Shown in pieces: positions 15,424-16,872 of a stretch of DNA of 16,872 nt. The stretch's first letter is position 1; each line of letters begins with the position of its first letter. This DNA is from Cloacimonetes bacterium UBA5210 (GTDB taxonomy: Bacteria; Cloacimonadota; Cloacimonadia; Cloacimonadales; Cloacimonadaceae). The translations under genes were made by a program, and so were the position numbers. The notes below the pieces were generated by a model. The model ran no database searches and was not told where the DNA came from. It saw only the letters and a list, made by a program, of their open reading frames with translations. The stretch spans positions 1-16,872 of the forward strand of contig DHVK01000026.1 in the NCBI GenBank assembly GCA_002412625.1. The letters run 5' to 3'.

Positions 15424-16713
15424 ATGACTCAACCAAAGAGAAAGAAAGATGAAAGAGCAAAATTGGTCAAGTTATTTCGCACGCTCAGCCCGGGAGATTT
15501 TGTAGAAGTGCTTGGATACAGCATTCATAGCATTATAGAGACAGAGCTCAGTGCCATTCTTGGAGCAGAGCCCTATCAGCGAGTGGATGACAGAAAAAAC
15601 TACCGCAATGGCTATCGTGAGCGCAAGGAGCCTCTCAACACTGGATTGGGTCCAGTTAACCTGATTATTCCTAAGCTGAGAAGCGGTAGTTTCTATCCTT
15701 CGATTTTGGTGCACTATCAGCGGGTGGACAGGGCCTTGATCAGCATTATCAGTGAGGCCTATTTTGCTGGTGTCTCAACCCGCAAGATGAACAAGTTGTT
15801 TGCCGATTTGGGGATTTCCAATATAGACCGAAGCTTTGTAAGCCGTTGTGCAGCACAGATAGATGAAGAAGTGGAGATATGGAAAAATCGACCACTTGAT
15901 CAGCGTTATGCATATATCTGGCTGGATGCGATCTACACCAAGATCAGAATCGAGGGCAAGGTTAATTCTGTAGCAGTATTGATAGCGATTGGGCTTAGAG
16001 AAGATGGGCACCGCGATGTCCTTGGCCTTCACCTGGGGAACCGTGAAAGCTACTATAACTGGAAGGACTTTCTGCAGAGTTTAAAGGCTCGTGGTCTTCA
16101 GAGATCGGAACTCTGGATCAGCGATGAACATGACGGATTGATCAAGTCAATAGAAGAGTGTTTTCCCGGTCAGCAAAGACAACGCTGCATCGTCCATTGG
16201 ATGCGTAATGCTCAGAGCAAGGTGTCCAAGATGGACCTCCTGTGGTTGTTGCCACTATTGAAAGACGTTGTGGGCTCCAGGACTAAAGAATCATTTCAAT
16301 TGGCATGGTCTGAGCTTAACAGGGCGGCCCACGCCAGAGGCAAGGACAGGCTTCTGGATTGGCTTGATGAAAGCTACCACGAGATCTCTGTTTATCTTGA
16401 TTTTCCCCTCGCTCACTGGAGCAAGATAAAGTGTACCAACTCATTGGAGCGCTTAAATGAGGAGCTCAGACGCAGAGAGAAGTGTATCAGAATCTTCCCG
16501 GATGAAATGAGTTGTCTGCGGCTTTTTGGTGTAATCCTGCAAGGCTATTCAGAGGATTGGATTTGCGGGAAACTATATCTTGCAGAGCCTGTGGAACGAA
16601 TCAAAGAAACCCTGAAAAAGCCCATACCATTTGAGGCAACGTGCGACGGGCTGGATCCCTGTTCCGTCGGCTACGCCTCCTCCACAGGGCTCCAGCCCGT
16701 CGCGAGAAGGTAG
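15424..16713 (+). CDS. IS256-family (mutator type) transposase
   Basis: This DDE transposase moves the element by a copy-out mechanism known for IS256. The acidic triad is D168 (WLDAIYTKIR), D234 (SDEHDGL) and E342 (TNSLERLNEELRRR), with the usual spacing of about 66 and 108. RCIVHWMRN after the second Asp and KCIRIFPDEMSCLRL after the Glu are further hallmarks. AAGGAG lies 6 nt before the ATG. At 429 residues it is slightly long. The last 24 or so residues (CDGLDPCSVGYASSTGLQPV and onward) do not resemble a transposase tail and are encoded by a palindrome that spans 16643-16703. The frame is otherwise intact and the enzyme is probably active, unless the altered tail interferes. Confidence 0.95.
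   Translation: MTQPKRKKDERAKLVKLFRTLSPGDFVEVLGYSIHSIIETELSAILGAEPYQRVDDRKNYRNGYRERKEPLNTGLGPVNLIIPKLRSGSFYPSILVHYQRVDRALISIISEAYFAGVSTRKMNKLFADLGISNIDRSFVSRCAAQIDEEVEIWKNRPLDQRYAYIWLDAIYTKIRIEGKVNSVAVLIAIGLREDGHRDVLGLHLGNRESYYNWKDFLQSLKARGLQRSELWISDEHDGLIKSIEECFPGQQRQRCIVHWMRNAQSKVSKMDLLWLLPLLKDVVGSRTKESFQLAWSELNRAAHARGKDRLLDWLDESYHEISVYLDFPLAHWSKIKCTNSLERLNEELRRREKCIRIFPDEMSCLRLFGVILQGYSEDWICGKLYLAEPVERIKETLKKPIPFEATCDGLDPCSVGYASSTGLQPVARR
16643..16703. repeat. REP-like palindrome inside the 3' end of the transposase gene
   Basis: Arms of 20 nt (16643-16662 and 16684-16703) match at 19 positions, reading GCGACGGGCTGGA, one mismatch, then CCCTGT, around a 21-nt loop. It is much more GC-rich than the rest of the gene. 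Such GC-rich palindromes are typical of dispersed REP-type repeats. Confidence 0.75.
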
Positions 16714-16842
16714 GTTATTAATGAAAAAGGACTTGACTCTGATCAACAAGAAAAAAACAATGCAAATGGTCGCTTGGCCTTACATAGATTGTGAGTAACG
16801 AGGGATAACTGATGCCCTCAAAGAACCTGATAAGCAACGAGT

Positions 16843-16872
16843 TGGAATTTACACCAACATTTGGGACTCAAC
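16843..16872. repeat. Right terminal inverted repeat of the IS
   Basis: AATTTACACCAAC is the exact complement of the left core. The outer GGGACTCAAC is close to the complement of the left outer bases. The repeat reaches the window edge, so it may extend further. Confidence 0.75.

Larger units (their letters stand above)
15308..16872 (+). mobile_element. IS256-family insertion sequence
   Basis: About 1565 bp run between imperfect terminal inverted repeats (15308-15337 and 16843-16872) and contain one transposase gene. The length and single-gene layout fit IS256. The right inverted repeat reaches the last base of the window, so the exact right end and the 8-9 bp target duplication expected for this family cannot be checked. 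Confidence 0.8.

Noticed and set aside
16721..16798. 25-codon frame (MKKDLTLINKKK...) after the transposase
   Set aside because: It lies inside the IS between the transposase stop and the right end, has no ribosome binding site, and is probably chance.
1..16872. CRISPR array, toxin-antitoxin, phage or defence module
   Set aside because: I looked for regularly spaced repeats, paired small genes and typical nuclease or helicase motifs and found none.

Overview
The window most likely comes from an FCB-group bacterium, with Candidatus Cloacimonadota the best guess. This rests on protein style only: PorT-like outer-membrane barrels, a secreted beta-propeller protein ending in a NYPNPF-type sorting domain, a secreted PKD protein, and E. 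coli-like TTGACA promoters. No rRNA or other marker is present to settle the taxon.

Bases 1-4628 (+) hold a tightly packed catabolic-looking operon. It contains the 3' part of a xanthine-dehydrogenase-type molybdenum hydroxylase, a HIT-family protein, a CaiB/BaiF (class III) CoA-transferase and an amidase-signature hydrolase. The first two junctions are ATGA overlaps and the last gap is 2 nt. The set could hydroxylate a heterocycle or aldehyde, cleave an amide and activate an acid as its CoA ester, but the substrate cannot be read from sequence. Bases 4629-5346 are a gene-poor gap with several inverted repeats.

Bases 5347-6066 (-) carry an outer-membrane barrel and, just upstream of it, a 49-residue membrane protein resembling the lmo0937 family. 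Bases 6713-9017 (+) carry a PorT-type barrel protein and a secreted PKD-domain protein. A two-way terminator separates the latter from a convergent tRNA-Ala(CGC). Next on the minus strand is valyl-tRNA synthetase, whose start is trimmed here to 12059. Upstream of it is a 723-residue secreted beta-propeller protein with a C-terminal secretion-type domain.

Bases 14571-15307 contain no convincing gene. They hold a nested imperfect inverted repeat that looks like a miniature transposable element and a very strong orphan terminator. The window ends with an essentially complete IS256-family insertion sequence (about 15308-16872). Its terminal inverted repeats are visible, and its transposase C-terminus is encoded by a strong REP-like palindrome.

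I do not see a defence system, CRISPR array or phage module. The non-ordinary signals are the palindrome fused to the transposase, the MITE-like repeat, the orphan terminator and the architecture of the first operon.
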